Shown: positions 26,135-36,784 of the stretch, piece by piece
How the letters are laid out: every line of letters begins with the position of its first letter
Numbering within the stretch: position 1 is the first letter of the stretch
Assembly (NCBI RefSeq): GCF_040729435.1
Contig: NZ_CP160398.1
Span: forward strand, 1 to 64,000
Source: Pseudomonas sp. HOU2
GTDB lineage: Bacteria; Pseudomonadota; Gammaproteobacteria; Pseudomonadales; Pseudomonadaceae
Direction of reading: 5' to 3'
Length of the DNA: 64,000 nucleotides
The notes under the pieces: model-generated
Databases searched by the model: none
What the model saw: the letters and a program-made list of their open reading frames with translations, nothing else
Told to the model about the DNA's origin: nothing
Made by a program: the position numbers and the translations under genes

Positions 26135-27214
26135 TCAGGCCAGCACGGCGACGGCCTTGATCTGCGCCCACAAATGCTGGCCCGGGTGGATGCCAAGCTG
26201 ATCCCGGGAAAACCGCGTGATCCGCGCCAGCAGCGGTGTGCCGCCAGCGTCCAGACGAATCAGCACATGCGCGGTATTGTCCGCCGTCTGCTCGCTGATC
26301 ACAGTGACCGGCAACCGATTGAGGATGCTGCTGGCCACACTGTCGTGGAGGCTCAGGCTGATGTCACGGGCGTGCACCTTGGCGCGCAAAGCCTGGCCCA
26401 CGGCCATGGGTGCGTGGGTCACGCGGATGTTCATTTCGGTGGCCGGCAGTTGCAGGCTGAGCAACTGATAATCGGCGTCGTAGGCACTGACCTGACCTTC
26501 GATGATCACCCCGGCGTCGTCGCCCATCGCCATTGGCAGGTCAAGGCGCGCGAGGGTTTCGCCAATCGGGCCGCTGGCCAGGGCCTTGCCGTCGCTGAGC
26601 AACACCAGATGATCGGCCAGTCGCGCGACCTCATCCTGAGCGTGGCTGACATAGAGCACCGGAATGTCCAGTTCATCATGCAGCCGTTGCAGGTACGGCA
26701 GGATTTCGTTTTTACGCTGACTGTCGAGCGCAGCCAACGGCTCATCCATCAGCAGCAGTTTCGGGCTGGTCAGCAGTGCGCGGGCGATGCCGACACGTTG
26801 GCGTTCGCCGCCGGACAGATGCTGCGGATGACGCTCCAGCAAATGACCGATGCCCAGCAGTTCGGTGGCTTGCGCCATGTCGACCCGGCGCTGGGCCCTG
26901 GCAATGCGCTTGAGCCCGAACTGCAGGTTGGCCAGCACCGACAGATGCGGGAACAGACTCGCTTCCTGGAACACGTAACCGATTGCACGTTTGTGCGGCG
27001 GGACAAAAATCCGTCGTTCGCTGTCCTGCCAGACTTCGTCGTTGATCTGGATGAAACCCTGCTCGGCGCGCTCAAGCCCGGCGATACAGCGCAGGCAAGT
27101 GGTTTTGCCCGACCCGGAATGACCATACAGTGCGGTCACGCCGCGTCCCGGCAAGTGCAGATCGACATCCAGGCTGAAACCCGAATAAGCGATTTTCAGA
27201 CGTGCATCAATCAT
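26135..27214 (-). CDS. modC: ModC, molybdate ABC transporter ATP-binding protein
   Basis: 359 residues. The ABC domain has Walker A GHSGSGKT (31-38), signature [16 protein letters not shown], and Walker [13 protein letters not shown]. The C-terminal about 70 residues (from 290, [20 protein letters not shown]) form a TOBE/Mop molybdate-binding domain. Drives ModAB uptake. Three bases separate the modB stop from its start, so the operon is tightly coupled. Confidence 0.96.
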   Translation of the reverse strand: MIDARLKIAYSGFSLDVDLHLPGRGVTALYGHSGSGKTTCLRCIAGLERAEQGFIQINDEVWQDSERRIFVPPHKRAIGYVFQEASLFPHLSVLANLQFGLKRIARAQRRVDMAQATELLGIGHLLERHPQHLSGGERQRVGIARALLTSPKLLLMDEPLAALDSQRKNEILPYLQRLHDELDIPVLYVSHAQDEVARLADHLVLLSDGKALASGPIGETLARLDLPMAMGDDAGVIIEGQVSAYDADYQLLSLQLPATEMNIRVTHAPMAVGQALRAKVHARDISLSLHDSVASSILNRLPVTVISEQTADNTAHVLIRLDAGGTPLLARITRFSRDQLGIHPGQHLWAQIKAVAVLA

Positions 27215-27217
27215 CGG

Positions 27218-27898
27218 TCAGCTCCAACCCGCGCGGGTCTTGCGGCTGGAGTAGAGCGCCAGCAACACCAGAAACGAAAACACCAGCATCGCCCCGGCCA
27301 GCCAATGGGCCTGGGCATATTCCATCGCCTCGACGTGGTCGTAGATCTGCACCGAGACCACGCGGGTCTTGTCGGGAATGTTGCCGCCGATCATCAGCAC
27401 CACGCCGAATTCACCGACGGTATGCGCGAACCCAAGGATCGCCGCCGTCACGAAACCGGGGCGGGCCAACGGCAGGATCACGCTGAAAAAAGTGTCCCAG
27501 GGATTGGCGCGCAAGGTTGCGGCCACTTCCAGTGGGCGGGTGCCGATGGCAGAGAACGCGTTCTGCAACGGTTGCACCACAAATGGCATGGAATAAATCA
27601 CCGAACCGATCACCAGTCCGGTAAAGCTGAAGGTCAGAGTGCCCAGGCCCAGCCATTGTGTGAAGTGGCCGAGAAAGCCATTGGGGCCCATAGCCAGCAA
27701 CAGATAGAAGCCGATCACAGTCGGCGGCAGTACGAGGGGCAGGGCGACGATTGCGCCGATGGGGCCGCGCAGCCAGGATCGGCTGCGCGACAACCACAGG
27801 GCAATCGGCGTGCCGACGACCAGCAGGATAGCGGTGGTCAGGGACGCCAGTTTCAGGGTCAGCCAGATCGCCGCGAAGTCGGCAGTCGTCAGCGACAT
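27218..27898 (-). CDS. modB: ModB, molybdate ABC transporter permease
   Basis: 226 residues, five or more membrane spans, with the EAA loop visible as [20 protein letters not shown]. Forms the channel for molybdate through the inner membrane. Its ATG (27896-27898) directly abuts the modA stop (27899-27901). Confidence 0.95.
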   Translation of the reverse strand: MSLTTADFAAIWLTLKLASLTTAILLVVGTPIALWLSRSRSWLRGPIGAIVALPLVLPPTVIGFYLLLAMGPNGFLGHFTQWLGLGTLTFSFTGLVIGSVIYSMPFVVQPLQNAFSAIGTRPLEVAATLRANPWDTFFSVILPLARPGFVTAAILGFAHTVGEFGVVLMIGGNIPDKTRVVSVQIYDHVEAMEYAQAHWLAGAMLVFSFLVLLALYSSRKTRAGWS

Positions 27899-28766
<868 letters not shown>

Positions 28767-28800
28767 AAATGCCGCTAAACAGGAAGTGCTGTTGTATACA

Positions 28801-28826
28801 GGATGAGGCTGTGCCATGCCTCATCC
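28801..28826 (-). terminator. Hairpin downstream of nitronate monooxygenase
   Basis: GGATGAGGC - 8 bases - GCCTCATCC, ten bases past the stop of the minus-strand gene. No long U-tract follows. Confidence 0.6.
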
Positions 28827-28835
28827 TCAATCGAA

Positions 28836-29900
28836 TCAGTGTCGGACCAGTTTTGCCAGCGCGCCTTGCGCCAGTTCCCGGGTCAGATCGGCGCTGCTCA
28901 GTTCCTGGCCCAGCGGGAACGCCTGACCGGCCCAAAGGTTACTGAACTGCGCTTCGTTTTTGGTGCGCAATGGCATCAGCGCTCCGCCGGCCAGCGGGAA
29001 GGCCGGGGCTTTCGCTGACATCGGGCCGATTTCGCGCATCACCCGATTGAGAATGCCGCGAGCCGGGCGCCCGGTGAACAGGTTGGTAATCGCGGTTTCG
29101 CTTTCCTTGGCGGTGCGCAGCGCCTGGTGATGGGAGGCGCTGACTTTCGCTTCCGGGGTGAACAGGTACGCGGTACCGACCTGCACCGCTGACGCACCCA
29201 GCACCAATGCCGCAGCCACTCCGCGCGCATCGGCAATCGCGCCGGCAGCGATTACCGGCACCTTCACCGCATCGACGATCTGCGGCACCAGCGCGAAGGT
29301 GCCGACCTGGCTGCTCAGGTCATCGCTGAGAAACATCCCGCGATGCCCGCCAGCCTCGTAACCCATGGCGATGATCGCGTCGCAACCGTTTTGCTCAAGC
29401 CACAGCGCTTCATCGACGGTGGTGGCGGACGAGAGGATTTTCGCACCCGTGGCCTTGACCCGATCCAGCAGGGATTTTTCCGGCAGGCCAAAGTGAAAGC
29501 TCACCACCTCAGGACGAAACTCTTCGAGCACGGCGCACGCTGCCGTATCGAATGGCGCCCGATTGGAAACCGGGGTCGGTGCGTCGAAATCGACGCCCAG
29601 CTCGCGGTAATACGGCTCCAGCAGGTTTTTCCAGTCTCGCGCGCGCTGTTCATCGGCGGCCGGTGGCTGGTGGCAGAAAAAATTGACGTTGAACGGATTG
29701 CGGGTGTGCTCGCGAATGGTCTTCAGCTCTTCGCGCAACTGCTCGATGCTCAGCATTGCGGCCGGCATCGAACCCAAGCCACCGGCGTTGCACACGGCAA
29801 TCACCATGGACGAGTTCGTGGCACCGGCCATCGGGGCCTGGATGATCGGCAACTCGATGCCGAGCAGGTCAAGAATGCGAGTGTCAGGCCATTGGCTCAT
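28836..29900 (-). CDS. Nitronate monooxygenase (2-nitropropane dioxygenase family)
   Basis: 354 residues, FMN-dependent TIM barrel oxidising alkyl nitronates. Family landmarks are PIIQAPMAGATNSSMVIAVC at the start, NVNFFCHQPP, QNGCDAIIAMGYEAGGHRGM with the catalytic His region, PVIAAGAIADARGVAAALVLGASAVQ (part shown: PVIAAGAIADARGVAAALVL) and LFTGRPARGILN. It detoxifies nitroalkanes such as propionate-3-nitronate. Monocistronic, ATG at 29898-29900. Confidence 0.92.
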   Translation of the reverse strand: MSQWPDTRILDLLGIELPIIQAPMAGATNSSMVIAVCNAGGLGSMPAAMLSIEQLREELKTIREHTRNPFNVNFFCHQPPAADEQRARDWKNLLEPYYRELGVDFDAPTPVSNRAPFDTAACAVLEEFRPEVVSFHFGLPEKSLLDRVKATGAKILSSATTVDEALWLEQNGCDAIIAMGYEAGGHRGMFLSDDLSSQVGTFALVPQIVDAVKVPVIAAGAIADARGVAAALVLGASAVQVGTAYLFTPEAKVSASHHQALRTAKESETAITNLFTGRPARGILNRVMREIGPMSAKAPAFPLAGGALMPLRTKNEAQFSNLWAGQAFPLGQELSSADLTRELAQGALAKLVRH

Positions 29901-30015
29901 GGAAGCGCTTCTCCGAACGATGAAACGGGGCAGGGACGGCAGAGCCGGTTTTTTAACAGCAAAACCGGACCCAGGGCCAGTGCGAATTTTTCAGATCAAG
30001 GACAATCGCGCGGCC

Positions 30016-32469
30016 TCAACGTCGATGAAATCCCCCGCCGCCAAAGGAGTGGTTCATCAATCGCGAGGAATCGTGAAAGATGTTGGTTCGCTGATTGCCG
30101 AAGTTGCGTGCAGCGGATTCGCGATTGAGGTTTTGCAACTGCGCGTTGTTGTTGACCGGTGCCGTGCGGTTCGGGCTGCCCTTGACCATCGATTGCCAAC
30201 CATTGTCGGTCTTCTTGTAGACGTTGCCGTCGTGCCCGGCGTAGACGTTGTCACCCACTCGTGCGGCGCCGCCGTTGCGTCCCTTGACGCCACCATATTG
30301 TGTGGTCTTGTCGGTGTTGGGGTTGTATATCGCGCCACGATTGGCGCTGACCTGGGTGCCATTGCGAGCGTTGCCTGCGGTCACCCGTCCACCGGCGATG
30401 GCGCCACCGTTTGGCCCGACCACTTCACCGCTGCGCCCGGCCGCATAATTGCCGTTATAGACATTGTGTACGGCACCGCGCTGGCCCGCCGCCGCAATGC
30501 CGGTGCGCGAGTTGTAGGAAGAACCGACCTGACCGGCCCAGCGATTGCCGGTCCAGGCGTTGTAGCCGGCGCCATAACGACTCACCGTCGCGCGATCGCC
30601 CCACTGCCGATAAATGTTGCCGGTGGTGCCGGCCCAGCCACCGGGGCCCCAGGCCACAGCACCGCCGCGATAACCATAAGCGGCGCCGCCCCAGGCCAGT
30701 GGCGCGGGGTACAAGCGCGGTCCCCAGGCGTAACCCCAGCCATAATTGCCCCACCACGGATAAGCACCCCAGCCCCAACCCATCGCTACGGTGTTGCCGC
30801 CCCAGCTCCAGCCGAAACCGAAGCCGAATGTCCAGCCAGTCCACGGCGTGTAGCGCATGGCGACGCCGAAACCGTAGGTCACCGGTGGCCCGTACCAGAC
30901 GCTGCCGACCCACGGCGTGTACGGATAACCGGTGCCGTAGACCACCACACCGGTGGCCGGATCCAGCGTCGAACCCTGATAACCCGGGGTGTAGCCGACC
31001 ACCACGGTGTCGCCGCTGGATTCATAGACTTTGACGTAGGTGAGGTAATGCATCGGCGAACTCGGCGGGATCGAATAGATCACCGCCGGCACCGAACTGG
31101 CCACGCTCCATGTTCCGTTCACCGAGGTGGCGTTGAACCAGATACCGTTTTCCACCGCATACCAGCTGTCATTGTCGACCCGGATGATCGGGGTGGCACT
31201 GTTGACCACGTACTGCAACGGCGTGCTGTTGATCGCCTTCAACTGCGGCTCGCCATCGAACTGCGGCGCGGTCATTTTCACAGCGCTCTTCTTGATCGCC
31301 GAGGTTTGCGGGATGGTCGCAGCGATCGCGGCTTCCCTGGCCTGTGGCGTGCCGGCGACCGAGGCCTTGACGTTCTCTTTCGGGCTGTCGTCAGGGATGT
31401 TGGCGAAATCTACCGGCAGCTTGTCTGCCGGGGTAAACGTCCATGGGCCGCGCATGTCGGCGGCGCGAAACCAACGCCCGGAGATCAGCACGTAACTGCT
31501 CTGGTCACCGATTTCCTTGAAGATATGCCCAGTGGTGTTGCTCACGTAGAGCAGGCTGGTGCCTTGAATCGGCAGCCACTGCGCTGCGCCGTCGGTGACG
31601 ATCAGCTCCGTGGGCGTGATGGCGATGAAGATTTTCGGCTGCGGCGGTTTGGCCAGATTTGGGATTTTGTCTTTCGGATCACTCTGCCCGGTCAGCAGGT
31701 CGACCTGACGGCTCTGGATCGCCGCCTGTTTGGCTTTCTCCAGATCGGCCGGTGGTGTGCTCAGACGAGTGTATTCGCCGCTGAGGCTGTCAGCGACCAT
31801 CCAGCCATCGAACACATGCAGGTAGTGCTTGCCCTCGGCGTCCTTGAGCAATAGCGGGCGGGTGTTGATCACCCGCTGCAACGCGGTGCCGTCGACCGCA
31901 CGGTACACGGCGTCGCCATCGATGTAGACGAGCAGGGCCGGGACGTCGGAACTGATGATCGCCGGCGGGGTGTTTTCCAGTGGTGCGCTGTCGGCTTTCT
32001 GCTCGGCCGACAGCACGCCGACAGCGGCTTCGAGTTGATCAAGGGAAATGGTTTTCTTGCGGCTTTCGGCATCTTTTTGCAATGCGCTGAGCCAGACGTT
32101 TGCCTGACTGGCGTCGGCGGGGAAATCGGCCTTGATAATCTTGTACTGATCCAGTCCGACCCAGCGCGTGGCTTTGTCGACCAGGGTGTGCGCGCTGAAC
32201 TGGACGATGCCGAAAGTGGGTTTGCCGTCGGCGCCGGTGGCTTCGACGGCAGCCCGGGCATTGAGGGTGTAGCCATCCCAGCTGTCGAGTTGCGGCTGGT
32301 ACACGGTCAGTTTGGCCTTGCCGCTGCTGATCACTTGCGGCCACGCCGGCGCGCTAGGGGCGGTGTCGGCCGCAGTGGCTTTGGTCGCCGGGGTGGACGC
32401 TGCCCAGGCATCGCCAACGGTCAGCAGGCACAGCATCAGTATCGCAAGCAACGAGCGCGGGTAAGACAT
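30016..32469 (-). CDS. Large exported Gly/Trp/Tyr-rich protein of unknown function
   Basis: 817 residues. A signal peptide of about 24 residues (MSYPRSLLAILMLCLLTVGD...AWAA) is followed by a soluble domain to about 480, then a strikingly aromatic and glycine-rich stretch (about 500-640; for example WGWGAYPWWGNYGWGYAWGP), then an Asn/Gly-rich tail (about 640-817) that ends HSFGGGGFHRR. Start set by GGAG six bases before ATG 32467-32469. Similar proteins are sometimes labelled autotransporter, but no C-terminal beta-barrel pattern is visible. It is probably a periplasmic or surface-exposed matrix-like protein; the function is unknown. Confidence 0.75.
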   Translation of the reverse strand: MSYPRSLLAILMLCLLTVGDAWAASTPATKATAADTAPSAPAWPQVISSGKAKLTVYQPQLDSWDGYTLNARAAVEATGADGKPTFGIVQFSAHTLVDKATRWVGLDQYKIIKADFPADASQANVWLSALQKDAESRKKTISLDQLEAAVGVLSAEQKADSAPLENTPPAIISSDVPALLVYIDGDAVYRAVDGTALQRVINTRPLLLKDAEGKHYLHVFDGWMVADSLSGEYTRLSTPPADLEKAKQAAIQSRQVDLLTGQSDPKDKIPNLAKPPQPKIFIAITPTELIVTDGAAQWLPIQGTSLLYVSNTTGHIFKEIGDQSSYVLISGRWFRAADMRGPWTFTPADKLPVDFANIPDDSPKENVKASVAGTPQAREAAIAATIPQTSAIKKSAVKMTAPQFDGEPQLKAINSTPLQYVVNSATPIIRVDNDSWYAVENGIWFNATSVNGTWSVASSVPAVIYSIPPSSPMHYLTYVKVYESSGDTVVVGYTPGYQGSTLDPATGVVVYGTGYPYTPWVGSVWYGPPVTYGFGVAMRYTPWTGWTFGFGFGWSWGGNTVAMGWGWGAYPWWGNYGWGYAWGPRLYPAPLAWGGAAYGYRGGAVAWGPGGWAGTTGNIYRQWGDRATVSRYGAGYNAWTGNRWAGQVGSSYNSRTGIAAAGQRGAVHNVYNGNYAAGRSGEVVGPNGGAIAGGRVTAGNARNGTQVSANRGAIYNPNTDKTTQYGGVKGRNGGAARVGDNVYAGHDGNVYKKTDNGWQSMVKGSPNRTAPVNNNAQLQNLNRESAARNFGNQRTNIFHDSSRLMNHSFGGGGFHRR

Positions 32470-32653
32470 TGTCAACTCCATCGACAGGGCCGCTTTCAGC
32501 AGGATGGCAGCGAAAGTTCGACCGTCGAAAAAGCATAGCCGCCCGCTCCGGAATTACTGGATGGATTTGCGAATTAGCGCAAAGTCGGGTGGGGCAATGT
32601 GTTGCTTTGTGTTATTTCAGGGCACGAGGACTTGAACCCATTGAGAGGCAGCC

Positions 32654-33637
32654 ATGTTCAACGGCATTTTGATCGACAAAGACGACAGCGGATATCGCGC
32701 CAGCCTGCAGCAGATCAACGAAGCGCAGTTGCCTGAAGGCGACGTGACGGTGAAGGTGGCGTACAGCACGCTGAACTTCAAGGACGGTCTGGCGATTACT
32801 GGCAGCAGCCCGGTGGTGCGCAAGTTCCCGATGGTGCCGGGGATCGATCTGGCGGGTACGGTCGAAGCCAGTTCGCATCCCGACTATAAAGTTGGTGATC
32901 AGGTGCTGCTCAATGGCTGGGGTGTGGGCGAAAGTCACTGGGGCGGGCTGGCGCAGAAGGCGCGACTCAATGGCGACTGGCTGATTCCTCTGCCCAAGGC
33001 ATTTACCGCAGCGCAGGCGATGGCCATCGGCACCGCCGGCTACACGGCGATGCTGTGCATTCTGGCGCTGGAGCGTAACGGCGTGACGCCGGATCAGGGC
33101 GAAGTGCTGGTGACCGGCGCCAATGGCGGAGTGGGCAGTTTCGCCATCGCCTTGCTCAGCCAGCTTGGTTATCGCGTGGTGGCGTCCACCGGCCGGGTGT
33201 CGGAGCATGAGTACCTCAAGCAATTGGGCGCCAGCGAGATCATCGACCGCGCAACCTTGTCGGAACCAGGCAAACCGCTGGCCAAGGAACGCTGGGCCGC
33301 AGTGATCGATTCGGTCGGCAGTCACACCTTGGCCAACGCCTGCGCCAGTACCCGCGCCGAGGGCACGGTGGCAGCCTGCGGTCTTGCCCAGGGCATGGAT
33401 TTTCCGGCGTCGGTGGCGCCGTTCATTCTGCGCGGTGTGACCCTGGCCGGAATCAACAGCGTGACCCAGCCCAAGGCGCGGCGGATCGAGGCCTGGGCGC
33501 GTCTGGCCAAGGATCTGGACTTCGCCCTGTTGCCATTGATCAGTCATGAAATCGCCCTCAGCGAAGCCATCGACGCGGCGCCAAAACTGCTCGCCGGACA
33601 GCTTCGCGGCAGGGTTGTGGTCGACGTCAATCGCTGA
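32654..33637 (+). CDS. acuI: YhdH/AcuI-type NADPH-dependent acryloyl-CoA reductase
   Basis: 327 residues, zinc-less medium-chain dehydrogenase/reductase. Segments: [39 protein letters not shown], the nucleotide-binding [16 protein letters not shown], and [16 protein letters not shown]. By homology to AcuI/YhdH it reduces acryloyl-CoA to propionyl-CoA, protecting against this reactive acrylate derivative. Start behind GAGAGG. Transcribed divergently from the large exported protein. Confidence 0.9.
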   Translation: MFNGILIDKDDSGYRASLQQINEAQLPEGDVTVKVAYSTLNFKDGLAITGSSPVVRKFPMVPGIDLAGTVEASSHPDYKVGDQVLLNGWGVGESHWGGLAQKARLNGDWLIPLPKAFTAAQAMAIGTAGYTAMLCILALERNGVTPDQGEVLVTGANGGVGSFAIALLSQLGYRVVASTGRVSEHEYLKQLGASEIIDRATLSEPGKPLAKERWAAVIDSVGSHTLANACASTRAEGTVAACGLAQGMDFPASVAPFILRGVTLAGINSVTQPKARRIEAWARLAKDLDFALLPLISHEIALSEAIDAAPKLLAGQLRGRVVVDVNR

Positions 33638-33698
33638 CAAAGTAGGCGGCATTGCGGCCCTGTGTGGCCGCACTTCTATTCAGGGAGCCGCAATTTCG

Positions 33699-34157
33699 AT
33701 GGATTTGAAACGACAGCAAATCGACGCCTTTACCGTTGCTGGCCTGCGCGTTCGCACCACCAACGCCGCAGAGCACCAAGCTGAAACCGCGAAAATCGGC
33801 CCGATGTGGGGGCAGTTCTTCGGTAAGGAACTGGCCGAAACCATTCCCGGCAAGTCAGCCCATTCGCCGATTTATGGCGTGTATTCGGCTTACGAGTCGG
33901 ATGCTTCGGGGGCGTTTGACGTTACCGCTGGCGTTGCCGTGAATGCTTCAGTCAAAGACTTCGAGTCCGTGCGGATCGAAGCGGGCGAGTATCTGGTGTT
34001 CGAAGCGCAGGGGCCGTTGCCAGACGCGGTCATCTCGACCTGGGGAAAGATCTGGGACTTCTTTGCAGCCAATCCGCAGATTCAGCGCCGTTACGCTACC
34101 GACTTCGAGGCCTATACCGGCCCCGAGTCCGTGTCGGTCTACATCGGCGTGAGCTAA
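33699..34157 (+). CDS. GyrI-like (AraC effector-binding) domain protein
   Basis: 152 residues. A stand-alone GyrI-like/effector-binding domain: IYGVYSAYESDASGAFDVTAG, then VRIEAGEYLVFEAQGPLPDA and IWDFFAANPQIQRRYATDFE, the usual pattern of this fold. Such domains bind small ligands or proteins. It lies 60 bases after acuI and may be co-transcribed. Its last 4 bases overlap the convergent ada gene end. Ligand unknown. Confidence 0.8.
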   Translation: MDLKRQQIDAFTVAGLRVRTTNAAEHQAETAKIGPMWGQFFGKELAETIPGKSAHSPIYGVYSAYESDASGAFDVTAGVAVNASVKDFESVRIEAGEYLVFEAQGPLPDAVISTWGKIWDFFAANPQIQRRYATDFEAYTGPESVSVYIGVS

Positions 34158-35221
34158 GACTGGGTTTCGCGTTCCAGCAACTGGCGCTTACGCTCTACGC
34201 CCCAGCGATACCCCGACAGATTGCCATCGCTACGCACCACGCGATGGCAGGGGATTGCCACGGCCAGACGGTTGGCGCCGCAGGCTTGCGCCACGGCGCG
34301 CATGGAGGTCGGCGCGCCAATTCGCTGAGCGATCTCGGCGTAACTGGCGGTGCGGCCCGCCGGGATTTCCCGCAGTGCCTGCCACACCCGTTCCTGAAAA
34401 GCCGTACCGCGCACATCCAGTGGCAAGTCGAGGCCCAGCGCTGGCGCCTCGATGAAACCCACCACTTTGGCAATCAACTGTTCGAAGCCGGCATCGGCGC
34501 CAATCAGGTTGGCCTGACGGAACTGATCCTGCAGATCGCAGACCAGTTGATGCGGATCGTCGCCCAACAGAATCGCGCACACCCCGCGTTCGCTTTGCGC
34601 CACCAGAATCGCCCCGAGTGAGCATTGCCCGACAGCAAAATGAATGTCTTTGTTGCGTCCGGCAGCGCGATAGTCGCCGGGTTTCATGCCCAGCAGCTTG
34701 TCGGCCGACTCATAAAAGCGGCTGTTGGAATTGAAACCCGCGTCATACAACGCATCGGTCACTGAGCCGCCGTCTGCGAGCCGTTCACGCACCCGGCGCG
34801 AACGATGCGCCGCTGCGTAGCCTTTGGGCGTCAGGCCGGTAGCCGCCTTGAACACGCGATGAAAATGGAACGGGCTGAGGCCGGCGACCTCGGCGAGCTC
34901 ATTGAGCGCGGGCACTGTTTCACTCGACTCGATCTGCCGACAGGCCATCGCCACGGTCGCGGCGTGCTGGCTGGCGACTTCAGTCTGATCCTTGCTCGTG
35001 CGTTTGCTTGGGCGGTAGCCCGCCGCTTCGGCAGCTTGAGCACTTTCGAAGAACTCGACGTTCTGCGGTTTGGGCAAACGTGAAAGGCTGCTGGGGCGGC
35101 AATAGATACCGGTGGTTTTCACCGCGTAGACAAACTGCCCGTCGGCCCGTGGGTCCCGTGCAACGACAGCGGCCCAGCGTGGATCGGTTTCAACGTTGAT
35201 GATGGGCGAAAGCTTTTTCAT
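34154..35221 (-). CDS. ada: Ada-type methyltransferase/regulator lacking three zinc-ligand cysteines
   Basis: 355 residues with Ada layout: N-terminal domain (1-80), AraC-type helix-turn-helix (about 85-190) and C-terminal O6-methylguanine methyltransferase with acceptor Cys325 in AIPCHRV. The N-terminal domain retains the phosphotriester acceptor Cys41 (TTGIYCRPS), but E. coli zinc ligands Cys42, Cys69 and Cys72 correspond to Ser45, Ser72 and Thr75 (RPSSL, RPSKRTS). With one of four zinc ligands left, the methylphosphotriester sensor should be impaired, while O6-methylguanine repair should remain. It follows alkB by 86 bases on the same strand. It may now be mainly a repair enzyme or an unconventional regulator. 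Confidence 0.88.
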   Translation of the reverse strand: MKKLSPIINVETDPRWAAVVARDPRADGQFVYAVKTTGIYCRPSSLSRLPKPQNVEFFESAQAAEAAGYRPSKRTSKDQTEVASQHAATVAMACRQIESSETVPALNELAEVAGLSPFHFHRVFKAATGLTPKGYAAAHRSRRVRERLADGGSVTDALYDAGFNSNSRFYESADKLLGMKPGDYRAAGRNKDIHFAVGQCSLGAILVAQSERGVCAILLGDDPHQLVCDLQDQFRQANLIGADAGFEQLIAKVVGFIEAPALGLDLPLDVRGTAFQERVWQALREIPAGRTASYAEIAQRIGAPTSMRAVAQACGANRLAVAIPCHRVVRSDGNLSGYRWGVERKRQLLERETQS

Positions 35222-35307
35222 GGCGAGTAGTCCGTTGACCTGTTTGATTCAGGTTAACCAGCAGCAATGTCGGTAACACTCCGGGCCTTGCGGTCAAATT
35301 TTTCAGA

Positions 35308-35982
35308 TCACCCGGCAACACGCAAGGTCAGGTTGATCCGCCGCTCGCCCAGACGCGGATGCTGGCCGGGCTTGATCGGCAATACGCCGTGAAAACGCAA
35401 GCGATCGACCCCGCCCCAGACCACCATGTCGCCGTGCAGCAAAGGAATACGCTGGCTCTTGTCGCCGCGGGCAAAACCACCGAACAGGAACATCGCCGGC
35501 AATCCCAATGACAGCGACACGATCGGCGCCGCGTAGGCATGTTCGTCCTTGTCCTGGTGCAAAGACATTTTGGCCGCGGGGACATATTGGTTGATCAGGC
35601 AGGAGTCTGGATGAAAGTCGGCAAATCCTGCGCGCTGTGCTGCTTGGCGCGCCAGTTCTGACAGTACTTCTGGCATCGCCGGCCAGGGCTTGCCGGTCAG
35701 CGGATCCACGGAGCTGTAGCGATAACCGCTACGGTCGGTGATCCAGCCCAGCGTTCCGCAACTGCTGGTGCCCACCGACATGCTGAAGCCGCCCGGCGTC
35801 ATCATGTGGCGCAACGGTGCTGCGGCGAGAATGGCTTCCAACGCTGGCAATAGTTGATCGATCACCGGCAAAGCGAAGCCGCGCAACACCCACGATTGTT
35901 CGCCGATCTGCTCGGCGCGGGGTTGTTGCTCGGGTTCGTGGTCGGCGAACAGGTCGAAGGTGGTCGGGTGCATGGCGTTCAT
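35308..35982 (-). CDS. alkB: AlkB, alkylated-DNA dioxygenase
   Basis: 224 residues, Fe(II)/2-oxoglutarate dioxygenase removing 1-methyladenine and 3-methylcytosine from DNA. Iron ligands His142 and Asp144 (HQDKDE) and His198 (FHGVLP), and the 2-oxoglutarate Arg region ERRINLTLR, are all present, as is CLINQYVPAAKMSLHQDKDE. Its start overlaps the stop of the upstream dioxygenase (4 bases). Part of an alkylation-repair operon with ada. Confidence 0.94.
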   Translation of the reverse strand: MNAMHPTTFDLFADHEPEQQPRAEQIGEQSWVLRGFALPVIDQLLPALEAILAAAPLRHMMTPGGFSMSVGTSSCGTLGWITDRSGYRYSSVDPLTGKPWPAMPEVLSELARQAAQRAGFADFHPDSCLINQYVPAAKMSLHQDKDEHAYAAPIVSLSLGLPAMFLFGGFARGDKSQRIPLLHGDMVVWGGVDRLRFHGVLPIKPGQHPRLGERRINLTLRVAG

Positions 35983-36689
35983 GATGCGTCGTGAAAGATG
36001 ATGCCCAGAGTATGCCGATTTCCGCTGTGCAGGCGACTGACGCCGTGACGCATGGTCACTCGATAATCACCGCGTGTGCCGCTGACCGGGCGCTGGTTGA
36101 CCGCGAATATAACCGCGTCACCCTTGTGCAGATCCACAACGTGCGGGCGCGACTGCGTGCGTGGGCGCTGCTCGGTCAGGACGAACTCGCCACCGGTAAA
36201 ATCCTCTCCGGGCTCCGACAGAAGAATCGCCACTTGCAGTGGGAAAACCAGTTCTCCGTACAGATCCTGATGCAGGCAGTTGTAGTCCTCCGGACCGTAT
36301 CGCAACAATAGGGGTGTCGGCCGCAGTTGGCCGGCAGCCTGACAGCGCTGCACAAACTCGGTATGGGTGGCGGGAAAGCGTGCGGGCAGATTCATGCGTT
36401 CGTACCAACGATTGGCCAGTGGCACCAGGCGTGGGTAAAACGCAGTGCGCAGACGTTCGATGGCTGTCGGCAGGGGATAGCTGAAGTACTTGTATTCCCC
36501 GCGACCGAAACCGTGGCGGGCCATGATGACCTGCGAACGAAACGGTTCGGTCTGCGAATACAGGGCGCTCAAGCGTTCACAGGTTTGCGCCGACAGCAAC
36601 GAGCGGACGATGGCATAGCCATATTGATCCAGATGCTGTTCGAGGCTTGCCCAATCGAGCGCATCCAGCCGAGACGGGGACATTGACAT
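35979..36689 (-). CDS. 2OG-Fe(II) oxygenase upstream of alkB
   Basis: 236 residues. Iron ligands of the double-stranded beta-helix fold are visible: His140 and Asp142 (LHQDLYGELVFPLQ), a second His at 215 (TMRHGVSRLHSG) and Arg downstream. The substrate is unknown. It overlaps alkB by ATGA, and AGGAG precedes the ATG at 36687-36689, making it the first gene of the 2OG oxygenase-alkB-ada operon. This context suggests a role in repair of alkylated nucleic acid or protein; prolyl hydroxylation is another possibility. Confidence 0.85.
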   Translation of the reverse strand: MSMSPSRLDALDWASLEQHLDQYGYAIVRSLLSAQTCERLSALYSQTEPFRSQVIMARHGFGRGEYKYFSYPLPTAIERLRTAFYPRLVPLANRWYERMNLPARFPATHTEFVQRCQAAGQLRPTPLLLRYGPEDYNCLHQDLYGELVFPLQVAILLSEPGEDFTGGEFVLTEQRPRTQSRPHVVDLHKGDAVIFAVNQRPVSGTRGDYRVTMRHGVSRLHSGNRHTLGIIFHDAS

Positions 36690-36784
36690 TCTGACTCCTG
36701 AACCCTTTGGTCGAGACTGTCAGTCTGGGCAAATCCCGGCGGCAGGACACTCCGCCGCTTGCGGTCGAATCCCCGGATGTTGCG

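Noticed and set aside
29683..31854. Plus-strand open frame of 723 codons opposite the large exported protein
   Set aside because: Shadow of the minus-strand gene. Repetitive composition mirrors its Gly/Trp-rich complement.
30016..32469. Autotransporter label for the large exported protein
   Set aside because: No C-terminal beta-barrel domain or terminal aromatic residue; ends GGGGFHRR.
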